A DNA stretch of 58,691 bases, from assembly GCA_905215155.1 (NCBI GenBank), contig CAJMPJ010000016.1:1-58691 (forward strand), given 5' to 3'. Numbering within the stretch: position 1 is the stretch's first letter; each line of letters begins with the position of its first letter. The notes below the pieces were generated by a model. That model saw only the letters and a list, made by a program, of their open reading frames with translations. It was not told the origin of the DNA and did not search any database. This DNA comes from an uncultured bacterium. GTDB lineage: Bacteria > Bacillota > Clostridia > Lachnospirales > Lachnospiraceae. Shown here piece after piece: positions 1-8,592 of this stretch. Made by a program: the position numbers and the translations under genes.

Positions 1-1
1 G

Positions 2-202
2 ATCGCTGGTCTGGCAGACTGTCCGGTCATTGCGGTGCCTACCTCCGTAGGGTACGGCGCAAGCTTTCATGGGCTGTCGGCACTGCTTACTATGTTGAAT
101 TCCTGTGCCAATGGAATTACCGTGGTCAATATTGATAACGGCTACGGGGCAGGCTATTCGGCAACACAAATCAATCGACTGGCGGAGAGAAAATATGAAT
201 AA
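2..202 (+). CDS. larB: LarB C-terminal fragment (nickel-pincer cofactor synthesis)
   Basis: Only the last 66 codons are in the window; the gene begins upstream of base 1. The visible reading frame contains the motif [13 protein letters not shown] followed by a stretch matching the end of LarB/PurE-like proteins ([14 protein letters not shown]). LarB carboxylates and hydrolyses nicotinic acid adenine dinucleotide in the first step of nickel-pincer nucleotide synthesis, the cofactor of lactate racemase and related LarA enzymes. Its stop codon overlaps the start of larC by eight bases, which indicates translational coupling in a larBC operon. Confidence 0.85.
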   Translation: MAGLADCPVIAVPTSVGYGASFHGLSALLTMLNSCANGITVVNIDNGYGAGYSATQINRLAERKYE

Positions 203-1445
203 AATACTGTATTTGGAATGTAATTCAGGCATTAGCGGAGATATGACGGTAGGGGCACTTCTGGATCTGGGTGCGGACCGTGATGTGCTTTTAAAGGCTT
301 TGGACAGCCTGGGCGTGGGCGGATATCATCTCCATTTTGGAAGAACGAAGAAATGCGGAATTGATGCTTATGATTTTCATGTCCATCTGGAAGAGGAGCA
401 TGAGGGAGCGCATCGTCATGAGCATGGAGAGGAGCATACCCATGAGCACCTTCACCGAAATTTACAGGACATCAATCAGATCATTGACCGTGTGGATTCC
501 AATGATCGTGTAAAAACCATGGCGAAACGAATGTTTGAGATCGTTGCAGAAGCCGAGTCAAAGGCTCACGGAATTCCGGTTTCAGAAGTTCATTTTCATG
601 AGGTAGGGGCCATTGATTCCATTGTGGATATTGTTGGAACAGCAGTCTGCATCGACAATCTGGGCCTGACGGATATTGTGGTATCTCCTTTATCGGAAGG
701 CTTTGGAACCGTCCGCTGCCAGCATGGGATCATTCCGGTCCCGGTTCCTGCCACGGCAAACATTGCTTCAAAATATAGATTGAAGCTGCGGTTTACAGAC
801 AACCATGGGGAGATGGTAACGCCCACGGGAGCCGCCATTGCGGCAGCCCTGCGCACAAGGGAGGAATTGCCTTCCTCCTGCCGCATTTTAAACACAGGGC
901 TGGGTGCGGGAAAGAAGAATTTTGACCATGCCAATATCCTTCGCGCCATGATTCTCGAAGAAGCGGGAACGGATGAAGAGATGTGGATTCTAGAGGCCAA
1001 CATTGACGACTGCAGCGGAGAGATGCTTGGCTTTGCCATGGAATCCCTGCTGGAAGCCGGTGCGGCTGATGTATGGAATACTCCTGTTTACATGAAAAAA
1101 GGCCGTCCGGCTTACATGCTCTCTGTCCTGTGCAAAAAAGAAGAAATAAGCAGGATGGAGGACCTTTTGTTTCTTCAGACCACCACCATCGGGGTCCGCA
1201 GACATTCTGTGGAAAGAACCGTTCTCGACCGTGAGAAAAGAACCGTAAGTACAAAATGGGGAGAAGCGGAAGTGAAGGTATGTACCTGGAAGGATCAGGT
1301 GTTTTGTTATCCGGAATATGAAAGTGTAAGGAATATCTGCAAAAAGAATGGGGCAGACTTTCAGACGGTATACGCAAAGATCAGGGAGAATGCTTTAAAA
1401 TCAATGGATAAAATACCAAATCATCTTGTAGGAGAAACTGAATGA
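195..1445 (+). CDS. larC: LarC, nickel insertion protein (416 aa, single uninterrupted ORF)
   Basis: LarC is the CTP-dependent nickel metallocyclase that inserts Ni into the pincer nucleotide in the cytoplasm. The start chosen is the ATG at 195, which follows GGCGGAGAG and overlaps the larB stop; an in-frame upstream ATG at 105 lies inside larB and has no ribosome site. The N-terminus [17 protein letters not shown] is characteristic of the family (DUF111). A His-rich segment near residues 71-87 ([20 protein letters not shown]) is typical of LarC and probably binds Ni. In Lactobacillus plantarum larC is split into two frames joined by programmed frameshifting; here it is one frame of full family length. 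Its stop overlaps the next start (ATGA). Confidence 0.93.
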   Translation: MNKILYLECNSGISGDMTVGALLDLGADRDVLLKALDSLGVGGYHLHFGRTKKCGIDAYDFHVHLEEEHEGAHRHEHGEEHTHEHLHRNLQDINQIIDRVDSNDRVKTMAKRMFEIVAEAESKAHGIPVSEVHFHEVGAIDSIVDIVGTAVCIDNLGLTDIVVSPLSEGFGTVRCQHGIIPVPVPATANIASKYRLKLRFTDNHGEMVTPTGAAIAAALRTREELPSSCRILNTGLGAGKKNFDHANILRAMILEEAGTDEEMWILEANIDDCSGEMLGFAMESLLEAGAADVWNTPVYMKKGRPAYMLSVLCKKEEISRMEDLLFLQTTTIGVRRHSVERTVLDREKRTVSTKWGEAEVKVCTWKDQVFCYPEYESVRNICKKNGADFQTVYAKIRENALKSMDKIPNHLVGETE

Positions 1446-1918
1446 AGAATCAATGGAACGTTACGATTCAAGGAAAAGAACATGAAATATCCTTTAAACC
1501 CGGTTTCCTGCGGGGCAAAAGATACGTTGACGGTGTTGGAACCACCGTTAAAAATACCAACTGGTACATACGCCTGTTTGATGATGTTTTTGAAATAGAC
1601 GGAGAGACCCTTCATCTTACGGCAGTCGGTGCCAAAATAGATTTAGTTGTGGATGGGATGTATGTAAATGCAAAAAAACCGTATACCCCATTTAAGACCG
1701 TACCGCCCTGGGTCAATATCGTATCCGCCCTTCTGCTTTTATCCGGAATGTATTTAAGCGGTCTGTTCGGTTTGTTTATCGGTACGATTGCCGGGATTAT
1801 AATGATTACTCAGTCCGTATCACCAAAAAGAGACAATCCTGCACCGGTCTGTATTGCATGTGCGGTGTGCGGGGTGATTCTGCAAATTGCTCTTATGATC
1901 CTGTTTCTGCGTTTATAA
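1442..1918 (+). CDS. Small membrane protein with soluble N-terminal domain, coupled to larC
   Basis: A 158-residue protein whose ATG overlaps the larC stop, so it is translationally coupled to the nickel-cofactor genes. Residues 1-85 are soluble and strand-rich ([20 protein letters not shown]...). The pattern of a Trp-initiated strand, GKEHEI and a later VDG vaguely recalls small bacterial FAIM-like beta domains; that resemblance is a weak inference. The C-terminal half contains about three hydrophobic segments (near 90-107, 108-123 and 134-157) with a short Lys/Arg loop. I do not recognise a named family. The context suggests a role alongside LarBC, for example at the membrane, but nothing in the sequence shows a function. 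A strong terminator follows. Confidence 0.7.
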   Translation: MKNQWNVTIQGKEHEISFKPGFLRGKRYVDGVGTTVKNTNWYIRLFDDVFEIDGETLHLTAVGAKIDLVVDGMYVNAKKPYTPFKTVPPWVNIVSALLLLSGMYLSGLFGLFIGTIAGIIMITQSVSPKRDNPAPVCIACAVCGVILQIALMILFLRL

Positions 1919-2315
1919 GTGTAACGGTTTCTGTAATCGGAAGAAAGCATATAAGCAGAGAAGATGAAATCCTGAAAGAACAACATGGGAATACATGTGA
2001 ATCTTTCGGGATTTTTTTATCGTTACCAGTTTGTTTTTTGAACGTGTCCCAATATGCAAAAAACGAATCCGGCATTCCTGAAAATTGGACATCTATAGAC
2101 ATAATCTATGAAATAAAATCATAAATTGAGCAAACTATATAAAAAAGTTAAAAAATAATTTTATGAAATATAAAAAAATACATATTTCAAGTTGAAAGAA
2201 CAAATTAATGGAATAATATTGACGGGCGAATGTTTTGAATATAACATTATTGTAGATGTAATGTACAAAAACATCCATGACCATGTTTTGGACTTGGACC
2301 TTGGAGAGGAAAACT
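1919..2315. other. Intergenic region between the lar operon and the PRD regulator
   Basis: About 400 AT-rich bases. It contains the lar-operon terminator at 1968-2018 and an interrupted dyad AATGTT-N8-AACATT at 2229-2248 just upstream of the next gene. A possible -35 (TTGACG, 2219-2224) has only a poorly spaced -10 (TATAAC, 2240-2245). The short open frame at 1858-2124 has no ribosome site and crosses the terminator, so I do not call it a gene. Confidence 0.6.
1968..2018 (+). terminator. Rho-independent terminator of larBC operon
   Basis: AATCCTGAAAG (1968-1978) pairs over eleven positions with CTTTCGGGATT (2003-2013), with one G-U pair. An inner ACATG/CATGT pairing lies within the loop, and seven T follow from 2012. 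Confidence 0.85.
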
Positions 2316-4397
2316 ATGCGTTTGAATTATCAAATGGGGGTTGTTCTGGAGGCCTCAAAAAACAGTGATAGACCAATTGGTGTACACGAGGTAATGCAAT
2401 ATTTGGATATATCAAAAAGCGCAGCATATCTTCTTATACAAAACTGTCAGGTCTGGCTGAATGAAAAACAACTGGAAGAAAATCCTGCACAACAGCGGAG
2501 AGAAATATTTATAGGGAAAGGAGAGTTGAAGCAGAAGTTAAAAACGATTCTGTCAGAAGCAAGCTGTGAGGAGTTTGATTTTTCTCCAAGAGAAAGAAGA
2601 ATCTATATCATTGTTTTGCTGATTCGGGAAAAGCATGTCCAGACTCATGAGATCATGGAACGGTTCCGTATCAGCAGAAATACCTGCATTTTGGATTTTG
2701 CCGGAGTGAATCGTATTTTAAACACCTTTCGTGTAGGGTATACGGCTGGAAATCACGGGTATGCTCTGATGGGAGAGGAATATGATATCTACCGGCTTAG
2801 TTTATGGGTGACTTCAAAGATTTTTTCTGAGCTGTATCCTAAAAATTATGAGATGGCAATGTCTTTGTTTGAGTTTCCCAAAAAAGATATCGAAAAGATT
2901 TATCAGATGCTTGGCAATGCTGCCAGGCAATTTGAGCTTTTTGCAAGCAGAGAGGCCATGTATACCTTTTGCGCCTGCTGTACCCTTGTATCAGGGAGGC
3001 TCCGTTTGGGCCACTGGATATCGGAGGAAATGATCCCTGGTTATTACCAGATGAGTACCCATAACTACCGGGTCCGAAATATCCTGTTTCAGATAGGAGT
3101 GGTCGGGGCCGTTTTGGGAAAACAGGAAGCTGATGAAGGCAGGCAGGGGCTGGCCGAGTGCCTGGCCAGGATGTTTGTGTGTGTCTGTGAAGAAACAGGG
3201 GATGATCTTGCCTCCGTTCCTGTAAAGGAAGAGAATTTTGTCAATGATGCAGTTCAAATTGTGCAAAGGTTTGAAATGTACATAGGGATGCTCTTTGAGC
3301 ATAAAGAGGAATTGGAAAAGAACGTGACCCTCAGCTTAAAGTGCATCCTGCTAAGAAAAAAATATGGTTTCCGGGTCTGCAATTCTTTAGCCCGGGAGGT
3401 AAAAAAACATTACATTCATATCATCAGGCTGACCCAGAAGTCGGTAGAGGGAATTCCCGGTCTTTTAGGATCATTGACAGAAGAGGATTGTGTTCTGTTA
3501 AGCATTAATTTTCTGGGGGGAATGTTAAAGACCAGACGTGTCACAGTCCACACCCCTCATATTCTTGTGGTTTATGGGGGAAATTCGGATATTAGCGTGC
3601 TGCTTCAGGGACAGATCCAAAACCTGTTACCGGGGGCGAGGATACTTACTGCTTCGCTGTTCCAGGACCTGACCAGATTTTCGGAATATATGGATATAAT
3701 CGTATCCACCATTCCCATCGAAATACAGGGAATTCCTGTGATCGTGGTAAACACCTTTTTGACCGACTATGACAAAGACCGGATAAAGAAAATGATTGAA
3801 CATAAAATATCCGGGGATGAAGATCTTTTGCGGTTTTTTAAGGATTTCGCAAGGATGTCGGAAGAGTTTATCCGTTTGGAGGACAGAATCTATCTGCGTC
3901 ACAAGATGGAAGAATATTTTAAAATAAACAGGGTTAAAATTAATTATGGAACAGAAAGACGTCAGGGGTTAAAGGATTTGCTGACAGAAAACAGGATCAG
4001 AATTGTGGATTCGGTCACTGACTGGCAGGAGGCCGTCCGTATAGCGGCAAAGCCTTTGGAGGAGGATCAGAGTATTGACCCGGCTTACACAGAGGCTATG
4101 ATCTTATCGGTTGTAAATTTAGGGCCTTACATTGTCCTTTCTCCCGGAATTGCACTTCCTCAAGCCAGACCGGAAGCCGGGGTCCGGACCCTGTCCATGT
4201 CACTGCTGAAAGTGAAAAAAAGGGTTTATTTTACGAAAGAAAAATATGCCAATCTGTTTTTTGTACTGGCAAGTGCAGATGGCAGCAGCCATCTGGAGGC
4301 ATTGAGGGAGCTGTCGGCCATTTTTTCAGGCGAAGCAGCTTATGATAGATTTATGAAAGCGGATACGGTAGAAGAACTGCACCAATTGATTTTATAA
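2316..4397 (+). CDS. BglG/LicR-type transcriptional regulator with HTH, PRD and degenerate EIIB/EIIA domains (693 aa)
   Basis: The start is the ATG at 2316 behind GGAGAGG; an upstream in-frame ATG at 2277 lacks a ribosome site. Visible order: N-terminal winged-helix DNA-binding region (YLDISKSAAYLLIQN, about residues 30-45), a second HTH-like segment (MERFRISRNTCILDF), two PRD-like helical regions (about 170-400), an EIIB-like segment (ILVVYGGNSDISVLL) and a C-terminal EIIA type-2-like domain (GIALPQARPEAG ... HLEAL). In this family, PTS components phosphorylate histidines of the PRD and EIIA domains and a cysteine of EIIB. Here the EIIB Cys position is Tyr and the EIIA His position is Gln, so control by PTS phosphorylation looks lost. 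No PTS transporter lies nearby. Its targets are unknown; the LysR/ABC importer region and the lar operon are the nearest candidates. Confidence 0.8.
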   Translation: MRLNYQMGVVLEASKNSDRPIGVHEVMQYLDISKSAAYLLIQNCQVWLNEKQLEENPAQQRREIFIGKGELKQKLKTILSEASCEEFDFSPRERRIYIIVLLIREKHVQTHEIMERFRISRNTCILDFAGVNRILNTFRVGYTAGNHGYALMGEEYDIYRLSLWVTSKIFSELYPKNYEMAMSLFEFPKKDIEKIYQMLGNAARQFELFASREAMYTFCACCTLVSGRLRLGHWISEEMIPGYYQMSTHNYRVRNILFQIGVVGAVLGKQEADEGRQGLAECLARMFVCVCEETGDDLASVPVKEENFVNDAVQIVQRFEMYIGMLFEHKEELEKNVTLSLKCILLRKKYGFRVCNSLAREVKKHYIHIIRLTQKSVEGIPGLLGSLTEEDCVLLSINFLGGMLKTRRVTVHTPHILVVYGGNSDISVLLQGQIQNLLPGARILTASLFQDLTRFSEYMDIIVSTIPIEIQGIPVIVVNTFLTDYDKDRIKKMIEHKISGDEDLLRFFKDFARMSEEFIRLEDRIYLRHKMEEYFKINRVKINYGTERRQGLKDLLTENRIRIVDSVTDWQEAVRIAAKPLEEDQSIDPAYTEAMILSVVNLGPYIVLSPGIALPQARPEAGVRTLSMSLLKVKKRVYFTKEKYANLFFVLASADGSSHLEALRELSAIFSGEAAYDRFMKADTVEELHQLIL

Positions 4398-4488
4398 CAG
4401 GCATTTGGGGAATTTAAAACCTGGGAAAAAGGGGAAGATTCAGATACCGGTCTAAGGTAATAAGGAATATGAAAAATAAAGGGTAACG

Positions 4489-4692
4489 ATGATGCAGAGG
4501 AAATTATGTAAAACAAGCCTGGAAGAGCAGATTAAGGAGATTGAACTGCGAATCAGCTTTCTCCAGGAACGCAAAAAGCAACTGATGGTTGCCAAGGAAC
4601 GGGAAGACCTCCGGAGGTTTGTGGAGGCCGCAGAAAAAAATGGATTAACGCCGGCGGAACTGGCCAGGCAGCTCCTGGCCAGACAGGCGTAA
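4489..4692 (+). CDS. Small charged coiled-coil protein (67 aa)
   Basis: Starts at ATG 4489, or at the adjacent ATG 4492, with a weak AAAGGG ribosome site five bases upstream. Residues 8-45 form a heptad-like, highly charged helix (LEEQIKEIELRISFLQERKK). Residues 50-66 resemble a short HTH-like or helical cap (NGLTPAELARQLLARQ). It follows the PRD regulator by about 90 bases and is closed by a clear terminator, so it may be cotranscribed with it. I do not recognise a family. The ending 'LTPAELARQLL' resembles small H-NS-like or antitoxin-like helical proteins, but that is only an impression. Confidence 0.6.
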   Translation: MMQRKLCKTSLEEQIKEIELRISFLQERKKQLMVAKEREDLRRFVEAAEKNGLTPAELARQLLARQA

Positions 4693-4709
4693 GGAGAATC
4701 AGGAAACAG

Positions 4710-4741
4710 GCTGAGGGAAGTGGGGATCCCTCAGCTCTTTT
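4710..4741 (+). terminator. Rho-independent terminator
   Basis: GCTGAGGGA (4710-4718) pairs perfectly with TCCCTCAGC (4727-4735), followed by TCTTTT. It ends the regulator/small-protein unit before the convergent LysR gene. Confidence 0.85.
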
Positions 4742-4769
4742 ATTTCCGGCCATAGCTACGGTCATAGCT

Positions 4770-5699
4770 TTAACAATGGGTTTGTTTGTAGGAATCCACC
4801 AGAATATCCAGAAATGCTTTGGCATACTTAGGCAGATACCGGTTTCTTTGATAAGCCGCAATCAGCGTATTCTCGATCCGTTCCTTTCCGATGGACAGAC
4901 AGACCGATCCTTTTTGTTCCCGTTTCCTTAAATACTGATAGTAGCTTTCCGGTGCAAATGCCGCCCCCAGTCCTTCTATGGCAAGACAGATGGACATCTG
5001 GCTGTTTCTGGTATGGAGCAGAATATTGGGGTCCATTCCATAATCCTTAAAAAGCTTCAGAGCCAATCCTCCCGTATTCTGGTCCGGATAGAGAAGGATA
5101 AACGGCTCTTTGGAAAGCAGGCTTAAATTGATCCACGGATAGCGAAAGCCTTCCTTTTCTTCTGCAAAGGCGGCAAGAGGATTATCAGCGGATAAGACCA
5201 GTACCATCTCCTCTCTGCCGATGATCTGATATTCCAAATCCGTGGGGAATTCATGAACATTATAAATGGTAAGGTCCACGGTGTGGTCCGTCAGCGTATG
5301 CTCTGCCACAAAATTGACCTCCTCCATTATATTGACCGTGACGTGAGGGTAGAGATTGTGAAATTTTAAAAGAGCAGGACCGATTAAGCTGTTTCCCAGC
5401 ATGATAGGAATGGCGATGTTTAAGCGCCCATGGTTCTGGTGCATAATATCATCGAACTCAATATCCCATTCCATGCCGTACTCCACGATCTTTTCTGCAT
5501 AGTGAATGTAACGTTCCCCAAGATAAGTAGGATAATAGCTGCTTCCGATCCGGTCAAACAAGCGGGTGCCAAGCTGCTGCTCCAAGTTTTTTAAATACTT
5601 GCTCAAAGACGGCTGGGAGATAAAAAGAGTTTCTGCGGCCTTGCTGATGCTCTTTTCTCTGGCAATGGCTATAATGTATCTGGCTTCTTTTAATTCCAT
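4770..5699 (-). CDS. LysR-family transcriptional regulator (309 aa)
   Basis: The N-terminal winged HTH (residues 1-60: MELKEARYIIAIAREKSISK, then AAETLFISQPSLSKYLKNLE) and the roughly 90-300 substrate-binding fold are typical of LysR regulators, and the length is standard. The start is ATG at 5699, behind AAAGGGG on the minus strand. It is divergent from the ABC importer operon, the usual arrangement for a LysR activator and its target. A dyad of two CTATAG palindromes in the shared intergenic region is a plausible binding site. The inducer is unknown; a substrate or product of the importer/deaminase pathway is the simple guess. Confidence 0.92.
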   Translation of the reverse strand: MELKEARYIIAIAREKSISKAAETLFISQPSLSKYLKNLEQQLGTRLFDRIGSSYYPTYLGERYIHYAEKIVEYGMEWDIEFDDIMHQNHGRLNIAIPIMLGNSLIGPALLKFHNLYPHVTVNIMEEVNFVAEHTLTDHTVDLTIYNVHEFPTDLEYQIIGREEMVLVLSADNPLAAFAEEKEGFRYPWINLSLLSKEPFILLYPDQNTGGLALKLFKDYGMDPNILLHTRNSQMSICLAIEGLGAAFAPESYYQYLRKREQKGSVCLSIGKERIENTLIAAYQRNRYLPKYAKAFLDILVDSYKQTHC

Positions 5700-5736
5700 A
5701 AGAATTGTCCCCTTTGCGATGAATGATAAATTCTAA

Positions 5737-5764
5737 CTATAGCTTTAATGCATAGAAACTATAG
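5737..5764. promoter_or_regulatory. Candidate LysR operator dyad
   Basis: CTATAG at 5737-5742 and CTATAG at 5759-5764 are separated by 16 bases, forming an interrupted dyad between the divergent lysR and importer genes. Its centre is roughly 60 bases upstream of the predicted importer transcription start, where LysR activators commonly bind. This is inference from position and symmetry. Confidence 0.5.
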
Positions 5765-5775
5765 ATTATATGTAT

Positions 5776-5804
5776 TTGACGTACAGTATATCATAATTTA
5801 TAAT
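5776..5804 (+). promoter_or_regulatory. Sigma-A promoter of the ABC importer/deaminase operon
   Basis: TTGACG (5776-5781), a 17-base spacer and TATAAT (5799-5804) lie about 90 bases upstream of the first permease gene. Confidence 0.75.
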
Positions 5805-5890
5805 AAAAGTACAGATATAAATTAATTTTACTTATAAATGATCATAAGAAAAAACAATGAATCACAGATAGAAAGCATGGAGAGGTAAAG

Positions 5891-6724
5891 ATGAAGAAAA
5901 GTAGTGCATATATCATGGTGGTGCCGGGACTTGTGATCCTGGCAGTTTGTCTGTTCCTTCCGCTTTTGAAGGTACTGGTGCCGTCCTTTAATACCGGTGA
6001 TTATCCGTTCAGCGCTTATTTGGACTTTTTTAAGGATGAATATTATTTAAAAATCTTTTTAAGAACGATAAAGGTAGCGGTAATTACGACGGTGGTGTGT
6101 ATGGCTGCAGGGGTACCGACATCCTATTTTATCAGCCGGTGCGGAAAGAAATGGAGAGGAATCCTGCTTTCTGTTTCGATATTCCCCATGATGACCAACT
6201 CCGTGATCCGGAGCTTTGCCTGGATCAATATTCTGGGAAGCAACGGAATCGTGAACAAATTTCTTACGACAGCGGGATTTGTGGATAAGCCTGTGAAGCT
6301 GTTATATACAGATTTTTCCATTATCATCGGTTCCGTATACTTATTTCTTCCGCTGATGATCGTTACGGTAGCCGGAGTCATGGAAAATATCGGAGACGAT
6401 ATGATGGAGGCAGCCCTAAGCCTTGGTGCAGACCGCTTCAAAGCATTTATGAAGGTGGTCTTTCCCATGAGTCTGCCAGGCATTATTGTGGGCGGGATTC
6501 TGGTATTTACGGGAACTCTGACCGCTTACACCACTCCTCAGCTTTTGGGAGGCAATAAAAATATGGTCCTTGCGACCTTCATTTACCAGAGAGCCATGAG
6601 CGTGGGAGACTGGAACGGCGCCGCTGTGATTTCCTTAATCATGATCGTCGTGACTCTGGTGGTGATCAAAGGCTTTAATGCCCTGGCTGCAAGACTGGAC
6701 AAAAGAGGAGGAAGCCATGCGTAA
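5891..6724 (+). CDS. ABC transporter permease, PotB-like (277 aa)
   Basis: One of two inner-membrane permeases of a spermidine/putrescine/iron-type importer. It has about six hydrophobic segments, starting at residues 8-30. The cytoplasmic EAA loop (EAALSLGAD ... VFPMSLPG, about 175-200) contacts the ATPase. The ATG at 5891 follows AGAGGTAAAG. Its last eight bases overlap the next permease gene, and the whole set of permease, permease, ATPase, lipoprotein is in one direction. Substrate cannot be read from sequence; family members carry polyamines, Fe(III), thiamine or related cations. The deaminase genes downstream favour a purine-like or amine substrate (inference). Confidence 0.88.
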   Translation: MKKSSAYIMVVPGLVILAVCLFLPLLKVLVPSFNTGDYPFSAYLDFFKDEYYLKIFLRTIKVAVITTVVCMAAGVPTSYFISRCGKKWRGILLSVSIFPMMTNSVIRSFAWINILGSNGIVNKFLTTAGFVDKPVKLLYTDFSIIIGSVYLFLPLMIVTVAGVMENIGDDMMEAALSLGADRFKAFMKVVFPMSLPGIIVGGILVFTGTLTAYTTPQLLGGNKNMVLATFIYQRAMSVGDWNGAAVISLIMIVVTLVVIKGFNALAARLDKRGGSHA

Positions 6725-7499
6725 AAATAAACTGCTTACCGCGTTTGCCATACTGGTATTTGCATTTTTAATTGTACCGCTGATCATTATTACGGTAACG
6801 GCCTTTGGAGAAGGCACTGCCATCACATTCCCCATTGAATCCTTTTCTGTAAAATGGTTTGTGAATGTATTTACCTTAAAATCCTTCCGGATCTCATTTT
6901 TCACCAGCCTTCAGATTGCCCTGCTCGCTACGGTGCTGGCACTGTTGGCAGGAATCCCGGCGGCTTATGCCCTGGCAAGATCGGGCATGAAAGGCAGAGG
7001 ATTTTTAAAATCTGTATTTTTATCTCCAACCATTGTTCCCGGCATTGTAATTGGTTTTGTTCTTTATCAGTTTTTGGTACTGACCTTACGGATTCCGGTA
7101 TTTATAGGACTTCTGGCCGGACATTTTATGGTGACTCTGCCTTATGTGATCCGGGTGGTCGGTTCAAGTCTTGACCAGTTTGATTTTTCCGTGGAGGAAG
7201 CGGCGTGGAGTCTTGGATGTACAAAATCCGGCGCATTTTTCCGGGTCGTGCTCCCAAACATCACATCGGGAATTTCTGCTGCGTTTATGCTGGCATTTAT
7301 CAATTCCTTTAATAATATTCCGGTTTCCATGTTTCTTTCAGGTCCTGGGGTGTCCACATTCCCGGCGACGCTGATGAACTACATTGAATATAATTATGAC
7401 CCTACCGTGTCGGCAGTTTCCGTTGTTTTAATGGCGGTAACGGTGCTTCTCATGGTAATCGTTGATAAAACACTGGGAATTGCAGCTTTGGCAAAATAG
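6717..7499 (+). CDS. ABC transporter permease, PotC-like (260 aa)
   Basis: Second permease of the importer. The ATG at 6717 lies behind GAGGAGGAAGCC and overlaps the end of the first permease gene by eight bases; a longer frame from 6678 lies wholly inside that gene. Five or six transmembrane stretches are visible, with an EAA loop (EEAAWSLGCT ... VVLPNITSG). It ends ten bases before the ATPase start. Confidence 0.88.
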   Translation: MRKNKLLTAFAILVFAFLIVPLIIITVTAFGEGTAITFPIESFSVKWFVNVFTLKSFRISFFTSLQIALLATVLALLAGIPAAYALARSGMKGRGFLKSVFLSPTIVPGIVIGFVLYQFLVLTLRIPVFIGLLAGHFMVTLPYVIRVVGSSLDQFDFSVEEAAWSLGCTKSGAFFRVVLPNITSGISAAFMLAFINSFNNIPVSMFLSGPGVSTFPATLMNYIEYNYDPTVSAVSVVLMAVTVLLMVIVDKTLGIAALAK

Positions 7500-7509
7500 G
7501 AGGAAAACC

Positions 7510-8544
7510 ATGGCATTTATGACATTGCAGGATATTGATGTCCGTTATGATAAAAAAAAGCAGATTTTAAAAGGTCTTGATCTGGAAGTAAACGAAGGAG
7601 AGCTGGTTTCTTTATTAGGACCAAGCGGCTGCGGAAAAACCACAACACTTCGTGTGGTTGCCGGGTTTATCGAACCGGAAAACGGAGTGTTTACCTTGGA
7701 CGGAGAGGATTTAACCAAAGTACCGGTCCATAAAAGAAACTTTGGTATCGTATTTCAGAGCTACGCATTATTCCCTCATTTAAGCGTGTATGATAACGTG
7801 GCTTTCGGCCTCAAAATGAGAAAGCTTGATAAGGCGGAGATCGACAAAAAGGTGAAGAACATTCTGGAGGTATGCGGACTGACGGAATTTTCCGGCCGTT
7901 TTCCACAGCAGATGTCCGGCGGGCAGAGGCAGAGAGTGGCACTGGCCAGAGCACTGGTCATTGAACCCAAGCTTCTTTTGCTTGATGAGCCTTTGAGCAA
8001 TTTAGATGCAAAGCTTCGCATTAATATGCGTATGGAGATCAAGAGAATCCAAAAACAGCTTGGTATCACCACCTTGTTCGTCACTCATGACCAGGAGGAG
8101 TGTTTTTCCATCTCCGATAAGGTAGCGGTTATGAATCAGGGCGTGATCGAACAGTTTGATACTCCGGAAAATATTTATCACAGGCCAAAGACAGAGTTTG
8201 TTGCAAGATTCATCGGATTTGAAAACTTTCTGCCTTTAAAAAAGCAGGGAGATGTATATAAATCAGAAGCCGGAGCAGTATTTACGGTAGAGGATGCCCA
8301 TGGGGAAGAGACGGTTATGGGTACCATACGTCCGGAGGATATCCGGGTGGCAGAAACCGGACAGACGAATAATATTCTGGAAGGTACCATCGGAGTGAGA
8401 ACGTTTCTTGGAAAAACCTATCAGTATGAAGTACAGACAGCAGCAGGAAAGTTCCTGGTAAACAGACCGGCAGAGGAAACCTATGAGGAAGGCTCCTCCA
8501 TTTCCCTTTACCTGCCGGAGTCAAAACTGGTACTTGTTCAATAG
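7510..8544 (+). CDS. ABC transporter ATPase, PotA-like (344 aa)
   Basis: Cytoplasmic ATPase that powers the importer. Walker A GPSGCGKTT is at residues 37-45; a Q-loop (VFQSYALFPH), the signature MSGGQRQRVALARAL and the Walker B LLLLDEPLSNLD follow. The C-terminal 110 residues form a TOBE-like regulatory domain (GTIRPEDIRV...), normal for the PotA/CysA/FbpC group. The start is the ATG at 7510 behind AGGAGGAAAACC; an in-frame ATG at 7462 lies within the preceding gene. Confidence 0.93.
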   Translation: MAFMTLQDIDVRYDKKKQILKGLDLEVNEGELVSLLGPSGCGKTTTLRVVAGFIEPENGVFTLDGEDLTKVPVHKRNFGIVFQSYALFPHLSVYDNVAFGLKMRKLDKAEIDKKVKNILEVCGLTEFSGRFPQQMSGGQRQRVALARALVIEPKLLLLDEPLSNLDAKLRINMRMEIKRIQKQLGITTLFVTHDQEECFSISDKVAVMNQGVIEQFDTPENIYHRPKTEFVARFIGFENFLPLKKQGDVYKSEAGAVFTVEDAHGEETVMGTIRPEDIRVAETGQTNNILEGTIGVRTFLGKTYQYEVQTAAGKFLVNRPAEETYEEGSSISLYLPESKLVLVQ

Positions 8545-8592
8545 GCAATTCGGCATACAGCCGGTCAATGATAAAAAGAGAGGAATGAAACT

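Noticed and set aside
1858..2124. 88-codon plus-strand frame after the larC-linked membrane gene
   Set aside because: It overlaps the previous gene, lacks a ribosome site and runs through a strong terminator.
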